Assembly (NCBI GenBank): GCA_030833205.1
Contig: JAURHS010000010.1
Location: forward strand, 1-45,954
Length of the DNA: 45,954 nucleotides
Source of the DNA: Prosthecobacter sp.
GTDB taxonomy: Bacteria > Verrucomicrobiota > Verrucomicrobiia > Verrucomicrobiales > Verrucomicrobiaceae
Direction of reading: 5' to 3'
The notes under the pieces were generated by a model, which saw only the letters and a program-made list of their open reading frames with translations, was not told where the DNA came from and did not search any database. Positions 33,743-41,465 of this stretch are shown here, piece by piece. Positions within the stretch are counted from its first letter, which is position 1, and each line of letters opens with the position of its first letter. Position numbers and translations under genes: made by a program.

Positions 33743-35197
33743 TCAATCCCAACTCAACTCCTCGAGCGCTGCGCCCAAATCGGCAACGGCATCCGAAGGC
33801 AGTACCGAGCGCCAACCCAAACGCTGCGCGGCCAATTCTGCCGAGCGGCCACAGGCCCATACCGCAACCCTAGCCGCGTCCCGTGGGCTCATGCCTTGAG
33901 CCAAAAGGCCAACCGTGACCCCCGTGAGCATGTCGCCCATCCCACCAGTGGCCATGCCAGGATGGCCCGTTCCGTTCATGCAAAGTTTTTGCCCGGCCTG
34001 CGCCACGATACTGCGAGCCCCCTTGAGTACCAACACATGAGGCGAACACTGCTCAGCCCAGCTTGCGGCAAGGCTGGCCCGAGTGTCGCACTGCGCCAGA
34101 GCCGGCCAGCGCAGCCGCTGCATCTCCCCGGCGTGCGGCGTCAGGATCCGCGCTCCAGCACTCGCAGCCAAGAGCCGACGCCAATCCAATCCGCTTGCCC
34201 TGAGGGCATCGGCGTCCACCACCATGGGCCGAGGGTCGGATCGAACCAATCGCAGCACATCGCACTGGTGGTCAACGCCCAGACCTGGCCCCAAGGCCAG
34301 AGCTTCAAGCCGCTCGTGAGGCAGTGTACCCTGGAAGGGCCGCACCATCACCTCTGCTGGAAGCCGCGCGGAAAGAATGTCCAGACTGCGCGGATCACAC
34401 CACAAGGTCACCAGGCCGGCACCTGCCCGAAGAGCACCCGCGCAAGCCAACTCCGCCGCACCAACCATGCCTGGAGAGCCGGCCACAATCCCCACGCGCC
34501 CGACGCTGCCCTTGTGTCCATTCCAAGGTCTGGTTGGAAGCAAACCCCGAAGGCTGTGGTGACCGAGAAGTTGAGCCGATGGAGCCGGCATACCCGGCAA
34601 GGCTACCACACTGAGACGCCCCACCCGCGGTCCGGCAGCGTCGTCAAGCAACCACGACTTCACCTCTCCCAAACAGATCGTCGCATCAGCGCACACCACC
34701 GCAGACCCCTCGGCAACGCCAGCCTCGAGCAGGCCGGAAGGCAGATCCACGGCAACGGTAAATGCCCCGCTCGTGCGGGACTGGTTCATCTCGCCCACGA
34801 GCTGGGCAAACCTTCCCTCAAGACAGCGATTGGCCCCAAGGCCAACCAAACCATCAACATTGATCTGGGGTCCGCGGCGAGTGCGCTGGCCGTGTCGAAT
34901 GCCTGTGGCGAGCAACAGTTCCCACTGCCTTCGTGTCTCAGGTCTCGCCAGCTCTACCGGCTGCGCCCAATGAGCCTCCCAAGTCATGCCCGCAGCCTGC
35001 AGGTGACGGGATGCGGCAAGCGCATCCGCGGCGTTGTGGCCACTGCCCAAATACAGCCTCAAGTGAGCACCCGTTGCGCGCAGCGAAAGAATCTCGCGCG
35101 CAAGGCCATGGCCTGCCGCCTCGATGAGCTCGGGCTCAGACACCCCAGAGGCCATCGCCTGGCCTTCGCGCAACCGCATCTCGTCAGAGCTGATCAT
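33743..35197 (-). CDS. nnrD: Bifunctional NAD(P)HX epimerase/dehydratase with a divergent epimerase domain
   Basis: A 484-residue protein. The C-terminal dehydratase (residues about 215-484) is well kept: GHKGSVGRVGIVAGSPGM, ALGPGLG, VVDADAL, LTPHAGEM, LKGARSIV and the signature NGTGHPGMATGGMGDMLTG, with catalytic D422. It repairs hydrated NADH and NADPH using ADP or ATP. The N-terminal YjeF-type epimerase half is degenerate: GSGHNAADAL stands where GNGNNGGDG is expected. VDGLVGLG and VAVDLPSG are still recognisable. The epimerase may be weak or purely structural. The sulfatase gene ends 20 bp upstream, so co-transcription is likely. Confidence 0.92.
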   Translation of the reverse strand: MISSDEMRLREGQAMASGVSEPELIEAAGHGLAREILSLRATGAHLRLYLGSGHNAADALAASRHLQAAGMTWEAHWAQPVELARPETRRQWELLLATGIRHGQRTRRGPQINVDGLVGLGANRCLEGRFAQLVGEMNQSRTSGAFTVAVDLPSGLLEAGVAEGSAVVCADATICLGEVKSWLLDDAAGPRVGRLSVVALPGMPAPSAQLLGHHSLRGLLPTRPWNGHKGSVGRVGIVAGSPGMVGAAELACAGALRAGAGLVTLWCDPRSLDILSARLPAEVMVRPFQGTLPHERLEALALGPGLGVDHQCDVLRLVRSDPRPMVVDADALRASGLDWRRLLAASAGARILTPHAGEMQRLRWPALAQCDTRASLAASWAEQCSPHVLVLKGARSIVAQAGQKLCMNGTGHPGMATGGMGDMLTGVTVGLLAQGMSPRDAARVAVWACGRSAELAAQRLGWRSVLPSDAVADLGAALEELSWD

Positions 35198-35217
35198 GGA
35201 ATCGTTTTCAAGTTGGC

Positions 35218-37071
35218 CTACGGCAAAAGAAGAAGATTCAACCGCCGCAGTTGCACTGCTTCAGGCCCGCGGAGGCCACGGGCTCGAAGCCAGAGAGTTT
35301 GCCGACCCGCGCTTAAAGAGACCGTTCCAAGCCGGAATGCTTTAAACTCACGCATCAGGCTCTCCCCCTTCCGGGGCACCCGATCCTCGCCCTGTTTCAG
35401 CGGCGGCCACCACGACACGGGAACCACCTCTGAAAGCCGCGAATCACCGCATTGCAATTCGATGGTGCAACCCTCATTGCCAGGCGCACAGGCCTGATCC
35501 AAGACAACCTCATAACGGCCAGTCTCCATGACCTCAATCTCCCAACTGATCGCGTCCTCCTTCGCCCCGCCCCAGTTGACAAAGTAGGAACAGTTTGGTG
35601 CGGCGCTGCTGCGACGAACCGATCCGTGAGGCTGCCCATCCCGCGCCTCCAGCATGGTCAGGGGAAATTCGCGGAAGCCCACAGGATAGGGGCGCTTGTC
35701 CTGGAAGCGCGGAGCGCTGCGCAGGGCCCTTCCCTCAGAACCCCTCGGCGCCTTTGCCTTACCCGGCTTTGGGGCGGCAGGCTGAGGCAGGTAGTCGCTC
35801 CCAAACACCTCACGATGCCAGAGCGAAGCCCTGTGCGCCAATTCCCCACGCAGTTTGAATTGAGCCTCGTTGACCTCAGCGAGTTGAAGCGGGTCACTGC
35901 GCAGGTCGTACAGGTTGCCTGCAGCGTCCAGGCGGTGGGTCTCAGTGCGAAGGCTAAGTCGGCCGCCGTTGTATTGAAACAGCTCGCGCGGGGCAGCGGA
36001 TTCTGAAGCAGCCCCCAACAGGGATGCTGACCAATCCCGACCATCCAGGCTCTTGACGGGCTTGTCTTTCACGCCAAGCAAGCCCAGCAGCGAGGGCCGC
36101 AGGTCAATCGCCGCGCTTAGACTCTTGATTCGGGTGCCCGCCTTGATGTGACCAGGCCAGGAGACCCACAACGGAGACTTCAAGCCCCCCTCATCAAGCT
36201 GCCCCTTGCGGCCCTTGAGACCGCCATTCCAGCGCCCGCTGTTGGGTCCATTGTCACTGAACCAGACCACAACAGTATCGCGCTCCAATCCCAGGTCCCT
36301 GAGGCGCTTCAACACCCGACCCACGCAATCATCGAGATGCTCCATCATCGCCCACACACAGCGGGTCAGGTTGAGATCCTCTGCCTGCCCATCAGAACCG
36401 CGCTGCTCTACGGCTGCCTTCGCGTGGCGCTGCCAGTAGTTCTCAGGAACGCTGAATGGGGAGTGCGGAGTGGTCAGCGGCACATAGCAGAAGAAGGGCC
36501 GCTGCCGATTCTGCTCGATGAAGCCAACTGCGCGATCAACCAGGACATCAACGATGAAACCCTTCGAGCGGATCATCCGCCCGTTCTCCTCGAGAGGGGC
36601 GTCAAAGTACTCTCCCCAATGACCGCTGGTGTAGCCCACGAACTCATGAAACCCCCGGGCAAGTGGATGATAGGGCCACTGGCTTCCGTTGTGCCACTTG
36701 CCGAAGATCCCATTGCGATAACCGGCGCTGCCCAAGCTCTGGGCAAAAGTGTTCTCATCGAGATTCAAGCGCTCCTGTCCTTCGGAGACGCCAAGCACTC
36801 CACCTCGGGAATGGTAGCGGCCCGTAAGAAATTCTGCACGGGTAGGCGCACAAAGAGCACACACAAAAAACTGCTCAAACTGCGCACCGGACCTCGCAAG
36901 CGCATCGAGATTGGGCGTCCTCACCCCGCGATTGCCGTGAAGAGAATAGTCCCCCCAACCAGCGTCATCCGCAAGAAACACCAACAGATTCGCCGGGCGC
37001 TCCGCCCCACGAGCGGCCGCCTGCGCCAACACAACCGCAAGAAGAAGGAATCCAGAGACAAGCGAACGCAT
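35218..37071 (-). CDS. Sulfatase with C-terminal carbohydrate-binding-like region
   Basis: A 617-residue exported sulfatase. After a signal peptide (MRSLVSGFLLLAVVLAQAAA) come the metal-binding Asp pair in LVFLADDAGWGDYS (D35, D36), the formylglycine site C74 in CAPTRAEFLTGRY, GKWHNGS, TTPHSPF and FSDNGPNSG, the usual active-site set. C-x-P-x-R is the form matured by formylglycine-generating enzyme or anSME; neither is in this window. From about residue 450 a Lys/Pro linker leads to a beta-rich domain (NCSYFVNWGGAKEDAISWEI) of carbohydrate-binding type. It likely removes sulfate from algal or animal glycans in the periplasm. ATG 37071 is preferred to a TTG at 37092. Confidence 0.93.
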   Translation of the reverse strand: MRSLVSGFLLLAVVLAQAAARGAERPANLLVFLADDAGWGDYSLHGNRGVRTPNLDALARSGAQFEQFFVCALCAPTRAEFLTGRYHSRGGVLGVSEGQERLNLDENTFAQSLGSAGYRNGIFGKWHNGSQWPYHPLARGFHEFVGYTSGHWGEYFDAPLEENGRMIRSKGFIVDVLVDRAVGFIEQNRQRPFFCYVPLTTPHSPFSVPENYWQRHAKAAVEQRGSDGQAEDLNLTRCVWAMMEHLDDCVGRVLKRLRDLGLERDTVVVWFSDNGPNSGRWNGGLKGRKGQLDEGGLKSPLWVSWPGHIKAGTRIKSLSAAIDLRPSLLGLLGVKDKPVKSLDGRDWSASLLGAASESAAPRELFQYNGGRLSLRTETHRLDAAGNLYDLRSDPLQLAEVNEAQFKLRGELAHRASLWHREVFGSDYLPQPAAPKPGKAKAPRGSEGRALRSAPRFQDKRPYPVGFREFPLTMLEARDGQPHGSVRRSSAAPNCSYFVNWGGAKEDAISWEIEVMETGRYEVVLDQACAPGNEGCTIELQCGDSRLSEVVPVSWWPPLKQGEDRVPRKGESLMREFKAFRLGTVSLSAGRQTLWLRARGLRGPEAVQLRRLNLLLLP

Positions 37072-37141
37072 CGGCACAAGTCTGAGAGGCAAGCCCAGTC
37101 AGAGCAACCCTAAAACGAACCGTCATCGCAGGACCCAACGC

Positions 37142-37876
37142 CTACCTTAAGTTCAGGGCATCGGGCCCGATGCGGCTCTGGATGGCACCACTGAGCGAAC
37201 CTGCCCCGGCAGTGCTGGAGTCACGATGGGCCATCGGCGCCAAAAGGCTGCGCGCTTGCCGAGACGATGGCCCTGGCGGCCCTGAGCTCGCGGGGCCACG
37301 AAGGGTGCGAGCTGATGGAACCGAGGGGCCCGGGACACCTGAAATCCAGGCCCCAGGAATGCGATCAGGCAGTGTTGGCCCCCGATAACTGAAGGGTGCT
37401 GAAGATCCAAACGGACCGCTGAGCGACCTGGGCTCGGAGCTGCGACTTACCACGGCTACGGGCACATGACTTGAACCGTTGCGATGATGGTGTCCTGAGG
37501 AACTCCAACCATTGAGGACCACGGTGGTTCTAGGCGGAGGACAGGGGTTTCGAGACCATGGCCAAGAGGAGCGCCAGCCCCCCCACCAGTTTGAGTGCTG
37601 ATGGCATGCAGGCGCCCCCCACCTCGCATACGCGGGAGCCCCACACCAACCCACCGGCGTCACCACGCTCTGGTAACGAAACTGACCGCAATCCACGACT
37701 GGTTCCACCCAACCGCTGTGACAGCCGAGGCTGACCTGCTGCGCCAAGACCCGTTGCGTCGGCGCGTAACCACCATGCGGGTAGTAGGCACCCAGCGAAG
37801 CGCCATAGGGGTCCACACAGGACACCAAAACCAAGCCACTCAAACCGGCTGCGAGAGCCACGGAAGCATGCTTCAT
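37142..37876 (-). CDS. Cys/His/Ser-rich lipoprotein of unknown function
   Basis: A 244-residue protein with a clear lipoprotein signal (AAGLSGLVLVSC, lipid Cys at C20). The next 100 residues are unusually rich in Cys, His, Trp and Tyr: GCHSGW, VDCGQF, GWCGAP and ACHQHSN, then NPCPPP and an HHH run. The second half is Ser/Pro/Gly-rich and low in complexity. I recognise no domain. Cys and His spacing hints at metal binding or disulfides, but this is only inference. It lies between the TatD and sulfatase genes on the same strand, 70 bp before the sulfatase. A lipoprotein of this kind would be anchored to the inner or outer membrane. Confidence 0.7.
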   Translation of the reverse strand: MKHASVALAAGLSGLVLVSCVDPYGASLGAYYPHGGYAPTQRVLAQQVSLGCHSGWVEPVVDCGQFRYQSVVTPVGWCGAPAYARWGAPACHQHSNWWGGWRSSWPWSRNPCPPPRTTVVLNGWSSSGHHHRNGSSHVPVAVVSRSSEPRSLSGPFGSSAPFSYRGPTLPDRIPGAWISGVPGPSVPSARTLRGPASSGPPGPSSRQARSLLAPMAHRDSSTAGAGSLSGAIQSRIGPDALNLR

Positions 37877-38031
37877 GATAGCTCAGACGATGGCGCCGGA
37901 AGAAACATTCAAACAAGATCAAAAAAACATCCGCCCCTCCCCCGCCACAGCGCGAGCCTGCTTGAACCCCGGGGCAAGCCAAAGCACCGATGCCGCCCAC
38001 TGGACCCTGGTGCGCCACTGCCAAGCAGCCC

Positions 38032-38916
38032 CTAAAGGCCACGGAAAAACCCGCGCGCGCAAGCTGTGGTTTGCTCCGCAAGCCAGTCCAGACTACAGCC
38101 TCTCACGAGCGCAGCCGCTTCTGCCGTGTGCACCACATGTGCCGGCTCACAGCGTTTGCCACGAACGGGCTGGGGAGCAAGGTAGGGGGCGTCGGTTTCC
38201 AGCATGAACCCGCCGCCCTCAAGTCCCGCGAGCGCACGCAAGGGCTCCACCGCCGCCAAGGAAGCCGCGCCGCTGGGAAGAGGGGCCGCCGGATCGCTCA
38301 AAAAGGGAGGCACCTCAAAGCGACCAGCACCCCCGGTTTGGCGCCAGCGCATCGCAAAGGTGACCAGCCCAGTAAAACTGACGCGATGCCCTTGGCTAAT
38401 CAACTCACGGGCCTCATCAAGCCCGCCGGTAAAACAATGAAACACCGCCCTCACCCGCCCCTGATACTCCTGCATTACCTGCCGAAGCGCCGGCATGCTC
38501 AGGCGCTGATGCAGCACCACTGGAAGTTGCTTCGCGGCGGCGAGATCGAGTTGCAGACGCAGACAGCTCATCTGCCAGTCCCACCACTGAGACTGCCCCC
38601 AACCGGCAGGCGGCGGGTGATAAAAATCCAGACCAATCTCACCAACTGCAGCCACCTTTGGATGCTCGCATAGCCGGGCAAAATCCTCGACCCAAGCATT
38701 GCCCTGAAGACCATCCACATCACAGGGATGAACCCCAACCGCAACATGGAGGGCCTCGAATCGTTCGGAGAGCGCGAGCGCCTTGACGGCGCTCGCATGA
38801 TCTGTGGCAGGCACCACGATCTTGCCTACACCAGCCTCCAACGCACGCCCAACGACGGCATTGATGTCGTTGTCAAAACGGGGATTGGCGAGGTGGCAAT
38901 GGGAATCAATCCACAT
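38032..38916 (-). CDS. tatD: TatD-family metal-dependent DNase
   Basis: A 294-residue TIM-barrel nuclease. The metal ligands are all present: H6 and H8 (SHCHL), E93 (GEIGLDFYH), H136 (VLHQRLS), H160 (FHCFTGG) and D242 (LETDAPYL). TatD proteins degrade DNA 3' to 5' and take part in DNA fragmentation or repair. The family is usually about 260 residues; the extra length lies mostly at residues 198-235, a Pro/Ala-rich insertion just before the LETDAPYL strand. The protein is cytoplasmic. The kelch gene ends 36 bp upstream, and the lipoprotein gene follows after a 155-bp gap. Confidence 0.93.
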   Translation of the reverse strand: MWIDSHCHLANPRFDNDINAVVGRALEAGVGKIVVPATDHASAVKALALSERFEALHVAVGVHPCDVDGLQGNAWVEDFARLCEHPKVAAVGEIGLDFYHPPPAGWGQSQWWDWQMSCLRLQLDLAAAKQLPVVLHQRLSMPALRQVMQEYQGRVRAVFHCFTGGLDEARELISQGHRVSFTGLVTFAMRWRQTGGAGRFEVPPFLSDPAAPLPSGAASLAAVEPLRALAGLEGGGFMLETDAPYLAPQPVRGKRCEPAHVVHTAEAAALVRGCSLDWLAEQTTACARGFFRGL

Positions 38917-38952
38917 GGGGAACTTATTGCAGGAGGGGATCGGAATTGTCCA

Positions 38953-40020
38953 TCAACGACTGCTCTCATTACCCTCATGAAGGCGCAACATCCAGCAGCG
39001 CGGACTCCGCAGCCCAGGCCTGACCTCGCCGCCCGGCAGCGCCACCCCACCACACCACGGAACAAGCGCCGTGGTCACCAAGGCATCAGGAAGCACGGAC
39101 TCGCGACGCCAAAGATTCCGCTGTGGATCATAACTCCACAGCAGGCGGGAGAACCCGGGGTGCCGCCATGGCTGGACTGCCATTCCTCGCCCATCATCTC
39201 CGCCGATCAGCCAGAATTTGCCATTGATGTAGGGCATCGGCCCAGGCGCAGCCACAGCCGCCTGGGGCAGGTCAGCCAACAATCTCCACTCCCTTCCGTC
39301 GAACCCATAAACATCTCGACAGAGCAAACGCCGCGGCTTGCCGCTGGAATCAGCGACAAGCTGGGCACCGCCAGCAATCACCAGTCCACGATCATTGGCG
39401 CCGCCGACTGCGAGAATCCGACCCGGTCCAGGAAAGTCAGGCAACCGCTGCCAGCCCAACTGCGGCTCCTGAAGCGAAAGCGTCCAATGAGAACGCTCCG
39501 CCTCAACCGCCGTTGGCGAAAGGCTGCCGCACAACCAATGCAGGTGACCACGCCAGATCAAAGCCACTCCCATGGCAGATGCGGTGGGCAAATCGGCCAT
39601 GCGCTGCCACGGCCCAGCAATCTTTCGGCGTCTCCAGACCGAAGAAAAATGCTGACTGCCATCGCCACCTCCAATCACCCAAAGAAAGCCAGAGTCGTCA
39701 CTGAGTGCGCAGCCATAACCCATGGCTAGTGGCAGGCGCGGCCCCTCACGCCACTGCGCACCCGGCACTGCGAGCACGAAACTGCGATCATGCCAGGTCT
39801 TGAGGCCACCCTGCCATGGCATCGCGCCCCCAAAATGCGAACCGCCACCAACCCAAAGCGCACCCTCGATCTGAGCGGCCATCGCCCCACCAAGGCCGTG
39901 CGCTGGAGGGAGGTCTGGCAAGCGCTGCCACCGAAGCACTGGATCCGAACAGGAGACCAATCCGGTCATCAGAGGAACCACCATGCATGCCCGAATGACG
40001 GTAGTGAGCAATGAGATCAT
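38953..40020 (-). CDS. Kelch-propeller lipoprotein, YjhT/NanM mutarotase-like
   Basis: A 355-residue protein with a lipoprotein-like signal (MVVPLMTGLVSCSD) and repeated kelch motifs: WQRLPDLPPAHGLGGAMAAQ, LWVIGGGDGSQHFSSVWR, ALIWRGHLHWLCGSL and KFWLIGGDDGRG. The pattern resembles cyclically permuted mutarotases such as NanM/YjhT, which open or epimerise N-acetylneuraminate outside the cytoplasm. No sialic-acid gene is present nearby, so the substrate is open. ATG 40020 overlaps the stop of rarA (TGA 40019-40017), giving an ATGA coupling with a DNA-replication gene, an odd pairing. A longer frame inside rarA is rejected. Confidence 0.85.
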   Translation of the reverse strand: MISLLTTVIRACMVVPLMTGLVSCSDPVLRWQRLPDLPPAHGLGGAMAAQIEGALWVGGGSHFGGAMPWQGGLKTWHDRSFVLAVPGAQWREGPRLPLAMGYGCALSDDSGFLWVIGGGDGSQHFSSVWRRRKIAGPWQRMADLPTASAMGVALIWRGHLHWLCGSLSPTAVEAERSHWTLSLQEPQLGWQRLPDFPGPGRILAVGGANDRGLVIAGGAQLVADSSGKPRRLLCRDVYGFDGREWRLLADLPQAAVAAPGPMPYINGKFWLIGGDDGRGMAVQPWRHPGFSRLLWSYDPQRNLWRRESVLPDALVTTALVPWCGGVALPGGEVRPGLRSPRCWMLRLHEGNESSR

Positions 40021-41408
40021 TGGGTTGATGGCGGGCTGGACACAGACACGGCACCCTCTGCCGCAGCACCGCTCCACAGCCTGCGGAAATGCTCAAGTCT
40101 TTCAGCAATGCGCCCCTCCAGTCCGTGACTGGTGGGCTCGTAATAACGCCGTCCGCCCTCCATGTAGCGCTGAGGCAAAGTCCCGTCGGGGTGATCGTGT
40201 GGGTTTTGGTATCCCACACCGTGCCCCATCGCTTTGGCCCCCTGGTAGTGGGCGTCGCGAAGGTGCTTGGGTACGGGCAGGCTGCGTCCCTGTCTGACAT
40301 CCTCCATGGCCGCCCCGATCGCGCGGGTGGCGCTGTTGCTCTTGGGTGCGGTGGCCAGATAAAGCGCCGCATGGGCAAGAATCAATGCGGCCTCCGGCAT
40401 TCCCACCACCTCCACGGCCTGTTGTGCCGCGACTGCCACGCGAAGCGCGTTGCTGTCCGCCAACCCGATATCCTCGCTGGCGGCAATCATCAGCCGCCGC
40501 GTGATGAACCGGAGATCTTCACCGCCATGCAGCATCTTGGCGAGCCAGTAAATCGCGGCATCTGGATCACTGCCGCGGATGGACTTGATGAAGGCGCTCG
40601 CGGTGTCGTAATGGGCATCACCGTCGGCGTCATACACAACCGCCTTTTGCTGCACACTTTGCTCCGCAGCCGACAGATCAATCACCACCAAACCATCGGA
40701 ATTTGGGGAGGTGGACAGCGCCGCCAACTCCAGCGCCCCAAGACACTTGCGAGCGTCTCCATCGCTGACACGCGCGAGATGCTCCGCCGCTGCGGCATCA
40801 AGCCGGATCCGCGTGGCTCCAAGGCCTCGCTGCTCATCGGCTAGCGTTCGCAGCATCAACTCCATGAGGTCAGACTGACTCAGAGGCTCCAGCGTAAAGA
40901 CCTGACTGCGACTGACCAGCGGGCTGTTCACATAGAAATAGGGGTTGTGCGTGGTCGCCCCGATGAAGCGCAGCGTTCCGTTTTCCAGATGGGGCAACAG
41001 CACATCCTGCTGAGCCTTGTTGAAACGGTGAATCTCATCCACAAACAAGATGGTGCTCTGCCCTTGACTGCTGCTCCAGAGGCGAGCGGCTTCTGCCTCC
41101 CGGCGGATGTCAGCCACTGAACTTTCCACCCCACTGAGGACCACAAACCGAGAACGCGTTTCCCGTCCAATGACCTGCGCAAGCGTTGTCTTGCCAACCC
41201 CGGGAGGCCCATACAGAATGAGCGAGGTCACCCGATCGGCTTCAATGGCCCGCCGCAGCAGTTTCCCAGGTCCAAGCAGGTGATCCTGGCCAATGTACTC
41301 GGCAAGGCAGCGTGGACGCATTCTCGCCGCCAGCGGCAACGCCTGCAGCCCCCTGCCCAAGCCCGAACTCGCTGGGGCGGTGAAGAAGTCGTCACTGGAT
41401 TCAGGCAT
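40017..41408 (-). CDS. rarA: Replication-associated recombination protein A (MgsA/WHIP family)
   Basis: A 463-residue AAA+ ATPase. It shows RPRCLAEYIGQDHLLGPG, Walker A GPPGVGKTTLA, Walker B ILFVDEIHRFNK, sensor 1 LRFIGATTHNPYF and the C-terminal tetramer domain (YDTASAFIKSIRGSDPDAAI, RLMIAASEDIGLAD, VPKHLRDAHYQGAKA). RarA acts at stalled replication forks in the cytoplasm. Length is normal. Its stop overlaps the start of the kelch gene. The upstream haem-protein gene ends 58 bp away on the same strand. Confidence 0.97.
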   Translation of the reverse strand: MPESSDDFFTAPASSGLGRGLQALPLAARMRPRCLAEYIGQDHLLGPGKLLRRAIEADRVTSLILYGPPGVGKTTLAQVIGRETRSRFVVLSGVESSVADIRREAEAARLWSSSQGQSTILFVDEIHRFNKAQQDVLLPHLENGTLRFIGATTHNPYFYVNSPLVSRSQVFTLEPLSQSDLMELMLRTLADEQRGLGATRIRLDAAAAEHLARVSDGDARKCLGALELAALSTSPNSDGLVVIDLSAAEQSVQQKAVVYDADGDAHYDTASAFIKSIRGSDPDAAIYWLAKMLHGGEDLRFITRRLMIAASEDIGLADSNALRVAVAAQQAVEVVGMPEAALILAHAALYLATAPKSNSATRAIGAAMEDVRQGRSLPVPKHLRDAHYQGAKAMGHGVGYQNPHDHPDGTLPQRYMEGGRRYYEPTSHGLEGRIAERLEHFRRLWSGAAAEGAVSVSSPPSTQ

Positions 41409-41465
41409 CAGTTCACCAAGCGCGAAAATCCCTCCGCAGGCAAGCCCTGAGTTCCGCCGCTGCGG

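Noticed and set aside
33896..35497. 533-residue open frame on plus across the NAD(P)HX gene
   Set aside because: Antisense shadow of an enzyme with intact catalytic motifs.
36148..37113. 321-residue open frame on plus across the sulfatase gene
   Set aside because: Antisense shadow; the sulfatase has all active-site motifs.
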